A model generated the notes under the pieces. It had not been told where the DNA came from, searched no databases, and was given only the letters and a program-made list of their open reading frames with translations. This document shows positions 1 to 7,956 of a stretch of DNA of 26,758 nt, in pieces. Numbering within the stretch: the first letter of the stretch is position 1; every line of letters begins with the position of its first letter. A program made the translations under genes and the position numbers. Source of the stretch: UBA1723 sp045641065 (GTDB lineage Bacteria > Bacteroidota > Bacteroidia > Bacteroidales > Paludibacteraceae); assembly GCA_045641065.1 (NCBI GenBank), contig JAZUGF010000053.1, forward strand, positions 1 through 26,758, in the 5' to 3' direction.

Positions 1-1062
1 CTTACCGAAGAACTTCTCTACTGCACTCTGGATTGCAGGGATACGAGTAGAACCACCTACTAGGATAACATCGTCGATATCTGATGTTGAGTAACCTGCA
101 CTCTGAAGAGCTGTGCGGCATGGATCAATTGTACGCTGTACTAGGTCGTCTACCAACTGCTCGAACTTAGCACGAGTCAATGTTCTAACCAAGTGCTTAG
201 GAGCACCGTCTACAACTGTGATATAAGGCAAGTTGATCTCTGATGATGTTGTGTTAGAAAGCTCGATCTTAGCCTTCTCAGCTGCCTCCTTCAATCTCTG
301 CAATGCCATTGGATCCTTACGTAGGTCGAATCCAGAGTTCTCATTCTTGAACTCGTCAACCAACCACTGGATAACCTTCTCATCGAAGTCGTCACCACCT
401 AGGTGAGTATCACCTGCAGTTGACTTTACCTCAAATACACCATCACCTAACTCAAGGACAGACACATCATGTGTACCACCACCACAGTCGAACACAAGAA
501 TCTTCATATCCTGTCCCTTCTTATCGATACCGAATGCCAAAGCTGATGCTGTTGGCTCGTTAACGATACGACGAACCTTCAAACCTGCGATCTCACCAGC
601 CTCTTTTGTTGCCTGACGCTGTGAGTCGTCAAAATATGCAGGCACTGTGATAACGGCTTCTGTCACCTCCTCACCTAGATAATCCTCAGCTGTCTTCTTC
701 ATTTTCTGAAGCACCATTGCTGAGATTTCCTGTGGTGTGTAAAGACGTCCGTCGATATCTACACGTGGAGTATTATTGTCGCCCTTTACAACTTTGTAAG
801 GTACTCTTGCAATTTCAGCACCTACTTTGTCGTAAGTCTCGCCCATGAATCTCTTGATAGAGAAAACTGTCTTTTCTGGGTTTGTGATCGCCTGACGCTT
901 TGCTGGGTCACCGATCTTTCTTTCACCACCTGCCAAAAATCCTACTACGGAAGGAGTTGTTCTCTTACCCTCGCTGTTTGGAATAACTACTGCGTTACCG
1001 CCTTCCATTACGGCTACGCACGAGTTTGTAGTACCAAGGTCAATTCCGATAATCTTTCCCAT
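1..1062 (-). CDS. dnaK: Molecular chaperone DnaK (Hsp70), 5' part only
   Basis: The gene runs off the left edge; 354 codons are visible, about the first 55 percent of a normal 630-640 residue DnaK. The start is the ATG at 1062, giving MGKIIGIDLGTTNSCVAV, the Hsp70 phosphate-1 motif. The visible part is the actin-like ATPase domain: a GGGTHDVS phosphate-2 region, the adenosine motif VGGSTRIP close to the window edge, and the usual NEPTASALAFG segment. DnaK binds exposed hydrophobic segments of client proteins in the cytoplasm and cycles with DnaJ and GrpE. The substrate domain lies outside the window. No CIRCE element is seen in the leader; a GG-N10-GA sequence resembling a sigma-54 site and a small inverted repeat lie upstream. 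Identification is secure. Confidence 0.97.
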   Translation of the reverse strand, partial: MGKIIGIDLGTTNSCVAVMEGGNAVVIPNSEGKRTTPSVVGFLAGGERKIGDPAKRQAITNPEKTVFSIKRFMGETYDKVGAEIARVPYKVVKGDNNTPRVDIDGRLYTPQEISAMVLQKMKKTAEDYLGEEVTEAVITVPAYFDDSQRQATKEAGEIAGLKVRRIVNEPTASALAFGIDKKGQDMKILVFDCGGGTHDVSVLELGDGVFEVKSTAGDTHLGGDDFDEKVIQWLVDEFKNENSGFDLRKDPMALQRLKEAAEKAKIELSNTTSSEINLPYITVVDGAPKHLVRTLTRAKFEQLVDDLVQRTIDPCRTALQSAGYSTSDIDDVILVGGSTRIPAIQSAVEKFFGK

Positions 1063-1100
1063 GACTTTATATCTTTTTATTATTATTCAATTTTTATTAT

Positions 1101-1147
1101 GAACGTCATATCGTCGTTCGCATATAATATTTCAAAAAGCGTGCCAA
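1101..1147 (-). promoter_or_regulatory. Candidate dnaK promoter/leader elements
   Basis: On the minus strand 1147-1131 reads TTGGCACG-CTTT-TTGAA, close to the sigma-54 consensus TTGGCACG-N4-TTGCA with correct GG-N10 spacing but GA in place of the -12 GC. The same TTG can also be read as a -33 box 18 bases ahead of TATATGCG, a poor match to TAnnTTTG. Further down the leader is an inverted repeat GAACG-N9-CGTTC (1101-1119). Which of these is used cannot be decided from sequence. Confidence 0.35.
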
Positions 1148-1178
1148 CGGCTTTTTCATGCCAACTTTCAGGCATAAA

Positions 1179-1207
1179 ACAAAAAAGTCTGCCAAAATAG
1201 CAGACTC
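1179..1207 (-). terminator. Intrinsic terminator after the MBL-fold gene
   Basis: On the minus strand AGTCTGC and GCAGACT form a perfect 7-bp stem (1186-1192 with 1200-1206) around a 7-base loop, followed by a run of six T. It lies 36 bases after the stop of the MBL-fold gene and separates it from dnaK. Confidence 0.8.
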
Positions 1208-1242
1208 GATTGTTTTTTGTATGACTTATGTGCGACACTTAT

Positions 1243-2064
1243 TCATAAAAAGATATTCATACCGACTTGTGTGTGCGTCATCCCGACTCCTGGCATCATG
1301 GTTTTCAGCTCAGCATAAGCCTCAACACCTGTGCAATGGCCACAAATTATTTGTCGTGGCGATGCTGATTGCAGTTCAGACGCTAGCCGTGCCAACTTCT
1401 CTTTGGAATCGTGTAGTGTGTGGAATCCTCCGATTATCGTGTCGACAGGAAACTGGAATAGGGTCTTGGCATGACGTACGATATTGCTGACTCCACGATG
1501 AGCACATCCAGTGAGAATACTCATCTTGCCATCATGAATACATATTATATATACTTCGTCGGTGAAATGGTCGGAGACGCGGCACGCGTTAGGTATCGTT
1601 GTTTCATCAGATAAGATATAAAAATCTTCTGTGTGCGACAAATCCGTCAGTTCACAATCCTTGGCAGATACAGCATAGACGTTTTCAGTCAACTTTACTA
1701 TTCCGTCGACAATATTGAATCTAGATTTCTGCTCAGCAGTCAGTTTCAAACCAATATCTACTCCTCGTCGACCAGTGCGCGAAACATCGAATCCTTCGCC
1801 AGCCCAGAATTTGCAATTATTTGCACGATTCATCAATGTAACAACTCCGCCGCTATGGTCGTTATGGCCATGGCTCAACACGACATCGCTAATGCTGTCT
1901 GTCGACACTTTGAAACAATCAAGATTATGAAGAAGTGCGAGTGAACCAGAAGCTGTGTCAAAAAGGATATTCCTATCCCCGTCGCATATCAACGCAGAAA
2001 ATCCATGCTCCGCGAATACACTGCTTTGGGCCACATAATTGTCGACGATTATCTTGATTTTCAT
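1243..2064 (-). CDS. MBL-fold metallo-hydrolase
   Basis: 273 residues, probably cytoplasmic, no signal peptide. The metallo-beta-lactamase zinc motif SHGHNDHSGG is at residues 64-73, with further likely metal ligands in GCAHRG (186-191), GGFHT (212-216) and CGHCTG (241-246). The arrangement, with a late GCAHRG block, fits the archaeal-type subgroup often annotated as 7,8-dihydropterin-6-methyl-4-(beta-D-ribofuranosyl)-aminobenzene-5'-phosphate synthase-like; the true substrate in Bacteroidales is not known, so no gene name is given. It is the last gene of a minus-strand cluster after the M16 homologue, separated from it by a 43-base gap holding a palindrome, and followed by an intrinsic terminator. 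Confidence 0.85.
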   Translation of the reverse strand: MKIKIIVDNYVAQSSVFAEHGFSALICDGDRNILFDTASGSLALLHNLDCFKVSTDSISDVVLSHGHNDHSGGVVTLMNRANNCKFWAGEGFDVSRTGRRGVDIGLKLTAEQKSRFNIVDGIVKLTENVYAVSAKDCELTDLSHTEDFYILSDETTIPNACRVSDHFTDEVYIICIHDGKMSILTGCAHRGVSNIVRHAKTLFQFPVDTIIGGFHTLHDSKEKLARLASELQSASPRQIICGHCTGVEAYAELKTMMPGVGMTHTQVGMNIFL

Positions 2065-2073
2065 TTTAATAAA

Positions 2074-2106
2074 TAGCGGGCGGGCAGGTACAAGACCTGC
2101 CCCTAC
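2074..2106. repeat. Intergenic palindrome (GGGCAGGT/ACCTGCCC)
   Basis: GGGCAGGT (2082-2089) and ACCTGCCC (2095-2102) form an 8-bp stem with a 5-base loop, followed by CTACATTATT. It fills the short gap between the M16 and MBL genes, so it would be in the leader of the MBL message. The shared flank CTACATTATT links it to the palindrome at 5181-5216, suggesting a repeat family. Confidence 0.6.
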
Positions 2107-2107
2107 A

Positions 2108-3415
2108 TTATTTGTTTAATTTGTCTTTATCTGCGACAACCGATACACAGAAATCATCTTTTGTAAAATATTTCTGAGCCATCGCCTTCACATCGTCGGC
2201 AGAAGCGGAACGTATATAGTCGATATAATTATTAATATGAGCAAGAGAAATCTCACCTCCGTTTGCTGTCGTCACAGCACGAATCATCTCGTTGTTCCAT
2301 CCTATAGGATTTCCATATGTGCTGCACATCGTGCCAAGCAGATAATTCTTCACTCTCTCCAATTCGTCGTCTGGCATATTCTCATTGCAAAGGATGTCCA
2401 TCTCTTTGAATGTCTCATCAATCACGTTCTGCACATATTTGTTATCGCACTGAGTAGAAATGGACATCGTACCATGATGCTTATTGATAGAGGCATCAGA
2501 ATAGATACCATAAGTGTAGCCTTTCTCCTCTCGTATATTAGAAGATAGTCGGCTTCCGAAATAGCCTCCAAACACAGTATTTAGGAAACGCATTCCTCGC
2601 TCATCACTGTTGGTTCTTCCAAACAGTTGGCGACCGATACAAACACCTGCTTGTACTCCTTTCTGATGAAGGAAATCGTATTTTTTATCTAATGTCGGCA
2701 ACACCAATGGGCGGTCGGCCTTGCGAGATTTTCCCGACGGTGCTATATTTGAGAATGTATCAACCAATACCTTCTTAACCTCGTCTGTGATCATACCGCA
2801 TGCCACAATCTCCATATTCTCAATATTGAAGTAATCGGCATGAACTTTTTTCAAATCCATCACTTTCAGATTGTCGAAATCTTCTTGCTCTGGATGAAGA
2901 AGTCGTGCATTCTCTCCGAAAAGCATATAGTCGAGATTCTTATCACTAAGATAGTCGACACGCTTATAAAGATCCTTAATGTTCGTTTTCATGATTCTGG
3001 ACACTCGCTTGAAGTCATCCTCACGAAAAGCAGGAGAAAACACAGAGTCGACAAACACATCTATGATTTTAGATAGATGTTTTGAAAGACATATAAGGTC
3101 GTATGAAGAGGCGTACATGCCAGGCATGATGTTTTTTCTTGCTCCATAGAAATCAAACTTCTCAGCCACCTCTGATCGAGTCATGTTTTTTGTTCCCTCA
3201 AAAAGCAGACTCGACATCATACGAGTGGACAACGGAGTCTCCTGTACATCAAGGCCGACGCCAACTATCACGGTCACACGGACAACCTCGTCGATACCCG
3301 ACTTCATACAGTGAAGACGTGAACCATTCTTGAGGTTGATAGTCTCAATCTCAGGGACAACTATGCTTTTGATATCATGTATAGGCGGGCAAACAGAACG
3401 GTCTAACATGCTCAT
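2108..3415 (-). CDS. M16 (pitrilysin-type) peptidase homologue lacking the zinc motif
   Basis: 435 residues with the two-half M16 architecture. The conserved LFEGT block is present at residues 71-75, but the preceding HxxEH zinc motif is replaced by Arg-Met-Met-Ser-Ser (65-69), so the protein should not be a metallopeptidase on its own. The C-terminal half keeps the SRLSSNIREEKGYTYGIYSD segment (288-307) that supplies the Arg/Tyr pair for substrate binding in M16B heterodimers. No signal peptide is evident. Its ATG overlaps the kdsB stop by 4 bases (ATGA), indicating translational coupling. Known M16B systems pair an active HxxEH subunit with an R/Y subunit; the R/Y partner role is inferred, and no active partner is in this window. 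Family assignment is firm, function is not. Confidence 0.85.
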   Translation of the reverse strand: MSMLDRSVCPPIHDIKSIVVPEIETINLKNGSRLHCMKSGIDEVVRVTVIVGVGLDVQETPLSTRMMSSLLFEGTKNMTRSEVAEKFDFYGARKNIMPGMYASSYDLICLSKHLSKIIDVFVDSVFSPAFREDDFKRVSRIMKTNIKDLYKRVDYLSDKNLDYMLFGENARLLHPEQEDFDNLKVMDLKKVHADYFNIENMEIVACGMITDEVKKVLVDTFSNIAPSGKSRKADRPLVLPTLDKKYDFLHQKGVQAGVCIGRQLFGRTNSDERGMRFLNTVFGGYFGSRLSSNIREEKGYTYGIYSDASINKHHGTMSISTQCDNKYVQNVIDETFKEMDILCNENMPDDELERVKNYLLGTMCSTYGNPIGWNNEMIRAVTTANGGEISLAHINNYIDYIRSASADDVKAMAQKYFTKDDFCVSVVADKDKLNK

Positions 3416-4176
3416 TTTTCGATAGTTTTTAGGAATTCCTCAGCTTTAGCCATATCCTCAGGAGTATCGATTCCGATAGTTTGAGTCTCAGTCTGTCCGA
3501 CCTTGATCTTCAAACCGTTGTCGATCCAACGAAGCTGCTCAAGGCTTTCGCAGATCTCATTTGTCGACTGAGGCATCTTAGTCACCCGCTTCAACACCTC
3601 TGCCTTATAGGCGTAAAGTCCGATATGCTTGAAGAAAGTATGTTTCTTAAGCCACTCGCTCTTCTCCACACCACGCAAATATGGAATAACGCTGCGTGAG
3701 AAGTAGACTGCATTGTTAGCTCCGTCGATCACCACCTTAGGGGAATTAGGATTCTCAAGATCAGCGATTGAATCGTTTGCCGAGAAAGGTTTCACAAGAG
3801 TAGCGATCTGAGTGTCAGGAGCATCAAATAGATCGCAAACTGTGCTGATCTGACTTGGCATAATAAACGGTTCATCACCCTGGATGTTGACTACCACCTC
3901 TCTGTTGCAGCCACTCTTCTCGTATGCCTCACAGATGCGGTCGGTGCCACTCTTATGCTTATCACTTGTCATGATAGCCTTACCACCGAAACCGACCACA
4001 GCATCATATATACGCTGGTCGTCAGTAGCCACGTAAACCAAATCAAGCACCTTTGATGCCTGCTCATACACTCTCTGAATCATCAGTTTTCCACCGATGG
4101 ATGCCAACGGTTTGCCTGGAAAACGCGTCGACGCATATCTTGCAGGAATGATTCCTACGAATTTTTCCTTATTCAT
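3412..4176 (-). CDS. kdsB: 3-deoxy-manno-octulosonate cytidylyltransferase (CMP-Kdo synthetase)
   Basis: 254 residues, the usual length. It activates Kdo with CTP to CMP-Kdo, the donor for the inner core of lipopolysaccharide, in the cytoplasm. Visible landmarks are the nucleotide-binding PARYASTRFPGKPL (11-24), KSGTDR (75-80) and the metal-site QGDEPF (99-104). The gene overlaps the downstream M16 homologue by 4 bases and starts 24 bases after the Rpn-type gene stop, so the three may be co-transcribed. The presence of a CMP-Kdo synthetase shows a Gram-negative, LPS-bearing host. Identification is secure. Confidence 0.96.
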   Translation of the reverse strand: MNKEKFVGIIPARYASTRFPGKPLASIGGKLMIQRVYEQASKVLDLVYVATDDQRIYDAVVGFGGKAIMTSDKHKSGTDRICEAYEKSGCNREVVVNIQGDEPFIMPSQISTVCDLFDAPDTQIATLVKPFSANDSIADLENPNSPKVVIDGANNAVYFSRSVIPYLRGVEKSEWLKKHTFFKHIGLYAYKAEVLKRVTKMPQSTNEICESLEQLRWIDNGLKIKVGQTETQTIGIDTPEDMAKAEEFLKTIEK

Positions 4177-4200
4177 TGTTCAAATATTTTGAGCCTCGTC

Positions 4201-5061
4201 TTATTTGGATAATCTGTCATACGCATCCAATCGAGACTGAATTTCATCATCACTCAAACCTAAATCTCTCAGAATGGAGATAGTCTTTGCACGTTCCTCG
4301 GCTCTTCCTTTTTCAATACCTTTTTCAATACCTTTTTCAATACCTATCTCAATGCCATGCTTTTCCATGTCCATTTCATCCTCAAGGCGTTTCATACTAG
4401 CTTCATAGTAGTCGATCTCCTTGTCCGTAAGAGCCGCGATGTTGGCCTTCTTTAACAATCGAAGCAAACCTTCGTCTGCTCTTTCATATACCGACGGGTC
4501 AATTCTGTCCATATCTCCTAAATTCTTAAAAAATTCAATCCAAATGTCTTTGACTGTCATATTGTTGACATCCAACTCAAACTTCGGCAAAGATAAAAAA
4601 TATTTTCGATGTCTGTTCCAAAATTCTTCACCTGTGTCTAAATCACACTCCGATGTTCGTGTTATAACCTTGTCGAGACCATTCATTCCGTCACCCATAA
4701 TGAAAATTCCGATGATCTTGGATATGTCTTCCTTCATATCCTTCCACACATGACCTCTTCCAACCTTCCTACGGAAAAGCATGTAAGTGTAGAAATTCGC
4801 GCGCGTCTTGAAATACTTCTGATTCGAATTCTGCATTTCTATCAGAATTGTGTCTCCCTTGTTGGTTGTGCAGAGCAGGTCGAAGATGACACCTCGTTCT
4901 TCTTCTGTCCTTCGTGGCTCCTCCACATTTTCAAACTGTACACTTGTGATTGTGTCCTCGTCACCATCCAAAATCGCATTTAGGAAGGACTTCATGATTA
5001 TCGGGTCGGACATACAAAACTTGAACCCGAAATCACATCGCAAATTGATATATTTGCTCAT
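4201..5061 (-). CDS. Rpn-family nuclease / PD-(D/E)XK transposase-like protein
   Basis: 286 residues of the PF12784-like family (recombination-promoting nuclease, often called putative transposase). The opening with DFGFKFCMSDP, the Asp at FDLLC (D61) and the E-M-Q of ILIEMQ (E75-Q77) fit the PD-(D/E)XK core of the family. The C-terminal tail has a GIEKGIEKGIEKG repeat encoded by a 12-bp tandem DNA repeat, a common trait of these proteins; copy-number change stays in frame. Family members promote RecA-independent recombination and cut DNA; many are present as numerous paralogues in Bacteroidota. A good promoter (TTG-N20-TATGTTTG) lies upstream at 5139-5169. Confidence 0.85.
   Translation of the reverse strand: MSKYINLRCDFGFKFCMSDPIIMKSFLNAILDGDEDTITSVQFENVEEPRRTEEERGVIFDLLCTTNKGDTILIEMQNSNQKYFKTRANFYTYMLFRRKVGRGHVWKDMKEDISKIIGIFIMGDGMNGLDKVITRTSECDLDTGEEFWNRHRKYFLSLPKFELDVNNMTVKDIWIEFFKNLGDMDRIDPSVYERADEGLLRLLKKANIAALTDKEIDYYEASMKRLEDEMDMEKHGIEIGIEKGIEKGIEKGRAEERAKTISILRDLGLSDDEIQSRLDAYDRLSK
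4307..4354. repeat. 12-bp tandem repeat inside the Rpn gene
   Basis: CCTTTTTCAATA occurs three times exactly (4307-4318, 4319-4330, 4331-4342), followed by a decayed fourth copy (4343-4354). On the coding strand it encodes Gly-Ile-Glu-Lys units. Slippage would add or remove four residues without shifting the frame. Confidence 0.9.
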
Positions 5062-5138
5062 TTTACTGTTTTTATAAAATTCGTACTGTAGAAATGTCTG
5101 CTGTTACTAACTAAACAATACATTTCCAAATTCACCCG

Positions 5139-5169
5139 CAAACATACATCTTTTTGAGAACACGTGCAA
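5139..5169 (-). promoter_or_regulatory. Bacteroidales-type promoter for the Rpn gene
   Basis: Minus strand: TTG at 5169-5167, 20 bases, then TATGTTTG (5146-5139), matching the -33/-7 consensus of the Bacteroidota primary sigma factor. The start codon is about 77 bases downstream. Confidence 0.65.
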
Positions 5170-5180
5170 TTATAATATAC

Positions 5181-5216
5181 AAAAAAAGAGACGTGGATTA
5201 CCACGTCTCTACATTA
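5181..5216 (-). terminator. Terminator, also a GAGACG-type palindrome
   Basis: AGAGACGTGG (5187-5196) pairs perfectly with CCACGTCTCT (5201-5210) around a 4-base loop. Reading on the minus strand the stem is followed by seven T, so it ends the message of the barrel gene at 5234-6019. The 3' flank CTACATTATT (plus strand) is shared with the palindrome at 2074-2106. Confidence 0.8.
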
Positions 5217-5233
5217 TTATCTTCGACTCATTT

Positions 5234-6019
5234 TTAGAAATCAACACCCAATGTAAACAATGCAGTGCGGTTTTTGTATGGATCGTAATCATTTTTGTAT
5301 TTCATATCCTGAGCTTTAGAATTGATGTCCTTCAAACCTAGATCGTAAGAGACACCAACATGGAAATGCTCAATTACAAAATCAACGCCCATTGCCAAAC
5401 CTACATCAAAACGTGTATAAGGTGCTTTGTAACCGTTTTCCGCATCATCCCACTTTCTGTCCTTATCACCTTTCTTAGTAAAGCTCTTACCTGTGTAAAT
5501 GTATGATTTATGCACATCGTCATCCTGATTTTCTACATGAAATTTTGTCTTTTTGTTTCCATGTACAGCCAAACCAAAATATGGTCCTAAATTCACATTT
5601 AGATGAGCAGCATTACTGATATTTAGTCTGAACTGAGGTTGGATAGGCATCTCCACATAACCTAATCGTGTCACAATAGTAGTCTCCTCATTCAAAACTG
5701 AAATCTTAGACTTGCTTATAGACTTTTCACCTTTCATCACATACTTCAATTCAATATTGAAGTGGAAACTCTCCAAAACAGGAAGATCCATAGCGGCACC
5801 TATAGCAAACGCAGGAAGTTGCTTTGTAGTGTATTCGTAACCGACCAAGTCTGCACCTGCAAGGCTAATCTCTACATTCTCTTGATTCATATTGCTCAAC
5901 GCAAACGAACCTCTAACGCCGAATTTCACACTTTCATTATCGCGTGCAGCGGAGATCAACTGTGCCGATGCTGTCAATGTAGACAATAGCATCAACGCTG
6001 AAATCAATAATTTCTTCAT
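5234..6019 (-). CDS. Outer-membrane beta-barrel protein (PorT/OMP_b-brl type)
   Basis: 261 residues with a clear signal peptide (MKKLLISALMLLSTLTASAQ, cleavage expected after about residue 20). The mature part starts with KFGVRGSFALSN and shows the alternating beta-strand pattern of the small outer-membrane barrels of Bacteroidota, including a YVEMPIQPQF segment, a GPYFGLAVHG turn, RFDVGLAMGVDF and a terminal strand ending in Phe (LFTLGVDF). The same landmarks occur in the barrel gene at 24163-25119, so the two are distant paralogues. It lies 61 bases after the HerA-like gene and may share its message; a terminator follows. Role unknown; the family call is structural. Confidence 0.8.
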   Translation of the reverse strand: MKKLLISALMLLSTLTASAQLISAARDNESVKFGVRGSFALSNMNQENVEISLAGADLVGYEYTTKQLPAFAIGAAMDLPVLESFHFNIELKYVMKGEKSISKSKISVLNEETTIVTRLGYVEMPIQPQFRLNISNAAHLNVNLGPYFGLAVHGNKKTKFHVENQDDDVHKSYIYTGKSFTKKGDKDRKWDDAENGYKAPYTRFDVGLAMGVDFVIEHFHVGVSYDLGLKDINSKAQDMKYKNDYDPYKNRTALFTLGVDF

Positions 6020-6080
6020 ATTCTACCGATATTTAACGCCTAAAGACGTAGATTAATTCTATCTATATAATTACCCTTTA

Positions 6081-7847
6081 TTATCTTTTCTTACCTCCCT
6101 TGAATATCATAAGAATCAGATCCTTCAAGAATTTCAAGATTGTCTTGTTTCTCTTCTCTTTTTCTTTCTTCTCCTTAGCCTCAAGCTTAGTAAGCATTCC
6201 ACGCACTGTGTCATACTCCTTCTTTACCTTGTCAAGACCACTTTCTGCAGCTTTGTCAAGTTTTTCTGCTTTTGAAAGAGCGGATTTCAATCCCTTGTCA
6301 GAAGAATCACCGACCTTCTTTGCGACGTCGCGGAATATCTGGCTTACCTCTTTCTTTAACTTCTGTGCGTCTGCCAACGGATCCTTGATGTCATCTTTTG
6401 CGTCGTCAGCATTCTTGGTTGTGGCACGGAATTCAGCAATCTTATTCTTTAATTCTGTGATCTCATCTACCTTTGCCTGCATCTCGGCAACCATCTCCTC
6501 AACCTCAGCCAAAACCTCAGCACTCTTGTCTTCTACCTTTGGCTCTTCCTTGACCTTAGCCTCTGCCTTCTCCTCCACTTTTTCTTTCTTCACCGCAGGA
6601 GTCTCCTTCTCATAGAATGAAGATTTTGTGATAAACTCACGTCTCTCCTCCTCTGTGATAGGTCCTATCTGACCTGCAGGGCTAAGCATTTTGGCTCTCT
6701 CCACCATAGTAGGAGCTCCTTTCTCATCCAAGAATGAAATCAATGCCTCTCCAGTTTCCAACTCAAGTAGAGCCTCTTCACTCTTGAATTTCGGATTTTC
6801 TCTGAATCCGTCGGCCACACTCTTGATTGTACGCTGATCTTTTGGTGTAAACGCACGTAAAGCATGCTGGATCTTGTTTCCAAGCTGTGCCAACACATTC
6901 TCAGGAATATCGATTGGCGACTGTGTGATGAAGTAGACACCCACACCCTTTGAACGAATCAAACGGACAATCTTCTCGATCTTATCCAACACTGCTTTCT
7001 GTGTGTCGTTGAATAGCAAGTGAGCCTCATCAAAGAAGAATACAAACTTTGGTTTATCAGCGTCACCAACCTCTGGAAGATTCTCATATAGAGCTGTCAA
7101 CAGCCAGAATAGGAATGTGGAATATAGAAGCGGAGAATTACCAAGTTTATCTGCAGCCAAAATATTGATTACACCCTTGCCATCCTTAGTCTTGATGAAA
7201 TCCATCACGTTGAAACTCTTACCACAAAGGAATTTGTCGCCACCCTCCTCTTCTAGACGAAGAAGAGCACGCTGGATAGCACCTACGCTGGCTGTCGACA
7301 CTGCACCTAGAGTTGCAGATAGTTCCTGTGCATGCTCACTTACATAAGTCAACATCTTGCGTAGATCATCCAATGTCTCCATCGGCATATTCTGTTCTCT
7401 ACTTACACGGAATGTGATTGTAAGCACACCCTCCTGAGTGTCATTTAGTTCAAGGATTCGCGACAACAACTGTGAACCTAGATCGTTGACAGTCACACGG
7501 ATAGGATTACCCTGCTCCTTAAATACATCGAAAAACTCGACTGGGAACGCCTGGAATCCATATTCAACTCCAAACTCTGCCTGTCGCTTCTCCATAAACT
7601 TGTTCATCTTGCCCTCTTTGGCAACACCAGACAAGTCACCTTTCATGTCGGCCATAAACACAGGCACTCCCATCTGCGAGAATCCCTCAGCCAACACCTG
7701 TAGCGATACAGTCTTACCAGTACCTGTAGCACCAGCAATCAAACCATGACGATTGGCCATCTTTGGCACAATTCCAATCAATCTGTCGGAAAAAGCAGCG
7801 TGAAGCAAATTAGCTTCAGCATCGTTTGTATTTAAGTTTATAAGCAT
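6081..7847 (-). CDS. HerA-like DUF853 ATPase
   Basis: 588 residues. An FtsK/HerA-type ATPase core: Walker A GATGTGKT at 39-46, MADMKGDLSG at 65-74, Walker B FVFFFDEAHLLF at 268-279, followed by a sensor region with FITQSP. This matches the DUF853 family (helicase HerA-like, E. coli YjgR type). The C-terminal third (about 420-570) is a charged, Lys/Glu/Ala-rich coiled coil added to the usual core, ending in a short amphipathic segment and a basic tail (residues 570-588) that might touch the membrane. HerA proteins translocate DNA and can work with nucleases, but the cellular role of DUF853 proteins is not established and no NurA-like partner is next to it. It diverges from the helix-hairpin-helix gene across a 109-base region. 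Confidence 0.88.
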   Translation of the reverse strand: MLINLNTNDAEANLLHAAFSDRLIGIVPKMANRHGLIAGATGTGKTVSLQVLAEGFSQMGVPVFMADMKGDLSGVAKEGKMNKFMEKRQAEFGVEYGFQAFPVEFFDVFKEQGNPIRVTVNDLGSQLLSRILELNDTQEGVLTITFRVSREQNMPMETLDDLRKMLTYVSEHAQELSATLGAVSTASVGAIQRALLRLEEEGGDKFLCGKSFNVMDFIKTKDGKGVINILAADKLGNSPLLYSTFLFWLLTALYENLPEVGDADKPKFVFFFDEAHLLFNDTQKAVLDKIEKIVRLIRSKGVGVYFITQSPIDIPENVLAQLGNKIQHALRAFTPKDQRTIKSVADGFRENPKFKSEEALLELETGEALISFLDEKGAPTMVERAKMLSPAGQIGPITEEERREFITKSSFYEKETPAVKKEKVEEKAEAKVKEEPKVEDKSAEVLAEVEEMVAEMQAKVDEITELKNKIAEFRATTKNADDAKDDIKDPLADAQKLKKEVSQIFRDVAKKVGDSSDKGLKSALSKAEKLDKAAESGLDKVKKEYDTVRGMLTKLEAKEKKEKEKRNKTILKFLKDLILMIFKGGKKR

Positions 7848-7875
7848 AATCAGTATTTTCTTTCATAAATTGGTG

Positions 7876-7883
7876 CAAAAATA
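7876..7883 (-). promoter_or_regulatory. -7 box for the HerA-like gene
   Basis: TATTTTTG on the minus strand, matching TAnnTTTG, about 29 bases ahead of the start codon. No good TTTG is found at 19-21 bases upstream, so the -33 part is weak. Confidence 0.4.
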
Positions 7884-7906
7884 ATCAAAAATCACCCAAA
7901 AATTGT

Positions 7907-7914
7907 TATTTTTG
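7907..7914 (+). promoter_or_regulatory. -7 box for the helix-hairpin-helix gene
   Basis: TATTTTTG matching TAnnTTTG, 42 bases ahead of the ATG at 7957, in the divergent region shared with the HerA-like gene. The -33 box is not obvious. Confidence 0.4.
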
Positions 7915-7956
7915 TACAAAATATAAACGTATAGTAACAGACTTAAATGGATTATA

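Noticed and set aside
4201..5061. Rpn-type gene as part of a complete mobile element
   Set aside because: No terminal inverted repeats or target duplications are seen around it; the family commonly occurs as single genes.
6100..6615. Plus-strand Ser/Phe-rich frame of 171 codons
   Set aside because: It is the complement of the Lys/Glu-rich coiled coil of the HerA-like gene and has no gene-like features.
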